Below are positions 62,536 through 64,000 of a DNA stretch of 64,000 nt, one piece after another. The stretch covers positions 186,001-250,000 of the forward strand of contig NZ_JBBJLN010000001.1 in the NCBI RefSeq assembly GCF_037658235.1. The letters are read 5' to 3'. How positions within the stretch are numbered: position 1 is the first letter of the stretch; every line of letters begins with the position of its first letter. The stretch is from Yunchengibacter salinarum (GTDB lineage Bacteria > Pseudomonadota > Alphaproteobacteria > Sphingomonadales > Kordiimonadaceae). The translations under genes and the position numbers were made by a program. The notes under the pieces were generated by a model, which was not told where the DNA came from, did no database searches, and worked only from the letters and a program-made list of their open reading frames with translations.

Positions 62536-64000
62536 GGTCGGGCGCCTTCCCGTGCGCGCCTGTCCCGTTCGGTGGCCATCGCCCGTGCCGCCTTGTAATC
62601 CGCCTTGCCATTGGGGCCACGGGGCACTTGATCCACCAGATAGACAGCCTTGGGCGCCTTATAGGGGGCAAGCGTGTCATGCACATGGGCGATCAGGCGT
62701 TCCGGGTCCAGCCCGGTGCCTTCCACCACCGCCGTCACCCGGCTGCCCCAGCGCGGATCGTCCACGCCGAACACCAGCGCGTCCGCCACACCGTCCGCGC
62801 GTTTCAGACATTCTTCCACCTCTTCCGGGAAGACCTTTTCACCGCCCGTATTGATGCAGCCGGAACCGCGCCCCAGCAGGGTGATGGTGCCATCCGCCGC
62901 CACCATGGCCCAGTCACCGGGGATGCACAGCCGCTCGCCGTCGATCATGCGATAGGTGGCCTCGGTCTTTTCCCGGTCCTTGTAATAGCCGCTGCCAATG
63001 GTGCCGCCATGGGCGATCAGGCCCATTTCGTCGCTGCCGGGGGGGACCGGCGTGCCGTCTTCCCGGATCACGCGGCAGCCTTCCACCGGGCTGAGCGTGG
63101 CGGTGGCATTCACCGCGCCCTTCTGGCTGAGCGCCACACCGAACCCCATGGTCTCGCTGGAGCCGAAAATGTCCGCGATCACCAGATTCGGCAGCAGGGC
63201 CAGCAAGCGTTCCTTGATTTCGGCGGTGAGCATGGCACCGCTGGACAGCAGCACGGCCAGCGCGCGGGCATCCGCCACATCCGCGCTGCCGCTCTCCAGC
63301 GCCTCCACCAGCGGGCGGGCGAAGGCATCGCCCACAATGGCCATGTGGCGCACGCCGCTTTCCCCCACGGCGCGCCAGTGCGCCACCGGGTCGAAGCCGC
63401 GATCATTGGACACGGTGACCACCGGCTCTCCCATCACCAGCGCGTTGAGCGCGGTGGAAAGCCCCGTCCCGTGCATCCACGGACAGGCGGGGAAAAAGGG
63501 CGTCGGGGCCTGACGCTCCCGGATCAGGCGGGCATGATCGTCCGTGTCATCAGGCACCGGCGCCAGCCGGGAAAAAGCGGCGATCTGCTGGCTGCGCAGG
63601 GCATGATGGGTCCACACCACGCCCTTGGGCATTCCGGTGGTGCCGCCCGTATAGACCATCAGCGTATCGTCATGCCCGTCCCGCCCCGGATCGAGCGGGG
63701 TGCCGTCGCCCCCGGCCAGCCGGTCGAAATCCTGAGCCCAGGGGCGCGCCGTTCCCCCCTTTTGCAGCCAAAGCCGCACGGCGGGCAGCCGGTCGCGCAC
63801 CCGATCACAGGTGGCCGCGAAATCCGCATCGAACGACACCGCGGCAGCATCGGAATTGGCGATCACATGGGCCAGTTCCGTATCCCGGTAGCGGTAATTC
63901 ACGTTCACATGCACCAGCCGCGCCTTAAAGCAGGCGGCCAGCAATTCGGGATAGGCGGTGCCGTTGCGGTGATAAAAGGCCACCTTGTCGCCGGGCACGA
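62532..64000 (-). CDS. Acyl-CoA synthetase (AMP-forming), 5' end outside the window
   Basis: The frame is open to the window edge, so the first ~50 residues are missing; the 489 codons here contain the whole core. Motifs: VYTGGTTGMPKGVVWTHHAL (A3 P-loop), IFGSSETMGFG, GSGYYKDREKTEATYRM, GCINTGGEKVFPEEVEECL and VPRGPNGKADYKAARA (catalytic Lys). It activates a fatty or other carboxylic acid to its CoA ester. It is paired with the acyl-CoA dehydrogenase, suggesting a dedicated beta-oxidation or unusual-acid route. Confidence 0.92.
   Translation of the reverse strand, partial: VPGDKVAFYHRNGTAYPELLAACFKARLVHVNVNYRYRDTELAHVIANSDAAAVSFDADFAATCDRVRDRLPAVRLWLQKGGTARPWAQDFDRLAGGDGTPLDPGRDGHDDTLMVYTGGTTGMPKGVVWTHHALRSQQIAAFSRLAPVPDDTDDHARLIRERQAPTPFFPACPWMHGTGLSTALNALVMGEPVVTVSNDRGFDPVAHWRAVGESGVRHMAIVGDAFARPLVEALESGSADVADARALAVLLSSGAMLTAEIKERLLALLPNLVIADIFGSSETMGFGVALSQKGAVNATATLSPVEGCRVIREDGTPVPPGSDEMGLIAHGGTIGSGYYKDREKTEATYRMIDGERLCIPGDWAMVAADGTITLLGRGSGCINTGGEKVFPEEVEECLKRADGVADALVFGVDDPRWGSRVTAVVEGTGLDPERLIAHVHDTLAPYKAPKAVYLVDQVPRGPNGKADYKAARAMATERDRRAREGARP

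Overview
The window is a gene-dense, GC-rich bacterial chromosome segment with about 57 protein genes, one tRNA and almost no mobile-element signal. Several features point to an alphaproteobacterium. These are the TIGR02300/FYDLN zinc-ribbon protein, a class II EPSP synthase, the aroA-cmk-rpsA-ihfB order, the rsmB-rpe-heparinase-purH order, an SDHAF4/DUF1674 protein, DUF6460 and an OlsB-like acyltransferase. I cannot place the order or genus from sequence alone.

Layout. 1-4 kb: end of a GT4 glycosyltransferase, a flippase-like membrane protein and the LPS exporter permeases lptF-lptG. 4-13 kb: M28 lipoprotein peptidase, purU, a repeat array, a lipoprotein, a SixA-type phosphatase, an alpha/beta hydrolase, an exported methyltransferase, acs and an EamA transporter. 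13-19 kb (minus strand): rpmI-rplT-pheS-pheT plus a methyltransferase, with a good promoter and an intrinsic terminator/attenuator before pheS. 19-27 kb (minus strand): aroA-cmk-rpsA, a terminator, then ihfB-lapA-like-pyrF-oxidoreductase. 27-31.5 kb: a zinc-ribbon gene, tRNA-Ala with 55-bp tandem copies of its 3' end, a 375-bp stretch without a gene, then an ATP-grasp ligase paired with a large protein that has a papain-like Cys/His/Asn signature. 31-45 kb: Sel1 protein, Hsp20, YjbQ, a second repeat array, DUF481 porin-like protein, SDR, MFS, SDHAF4, CPBP protease, PfkB kinase, a four-gene membrane/lipoprotein operon, OlsB-like acyltransferase, AmpG and a hotdog protein. 45-54 kb: rsmB, rpe, heparinase II/III, purH, M20 peptidase, nth and a hydrolase. 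54-59.4 kb: thrS-infC (infC apparently starting at ATA), MAPEG, a LysR regulator and a glutathionyl-hydroquinone reductase. 59-64 kb: DUF3365 haem protein, pirin, a third repeat array, and an acyl-CoA dehydrogenase/acyl-CoA synthetase pair that runs off the window.

Most of the window is housekeeping (translation, nucleotide, aromatic and envelope metabolism). Two things stand out. First, nine copies of a composite structured repeat sit in three arrays, each between convergent genes. Each copy is made of consecutive hairpins whose stems change on both sides between copies, so pairing is kept; this looks like a conserved nucleic-acid structure. Second, the ATP-grasp plus papain-like gene pair downstream of the tRNA-Ala repeat scar has no assigned pathway and could be a small amide-bond-forming or peptide-processing system. 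The function of both is inference.
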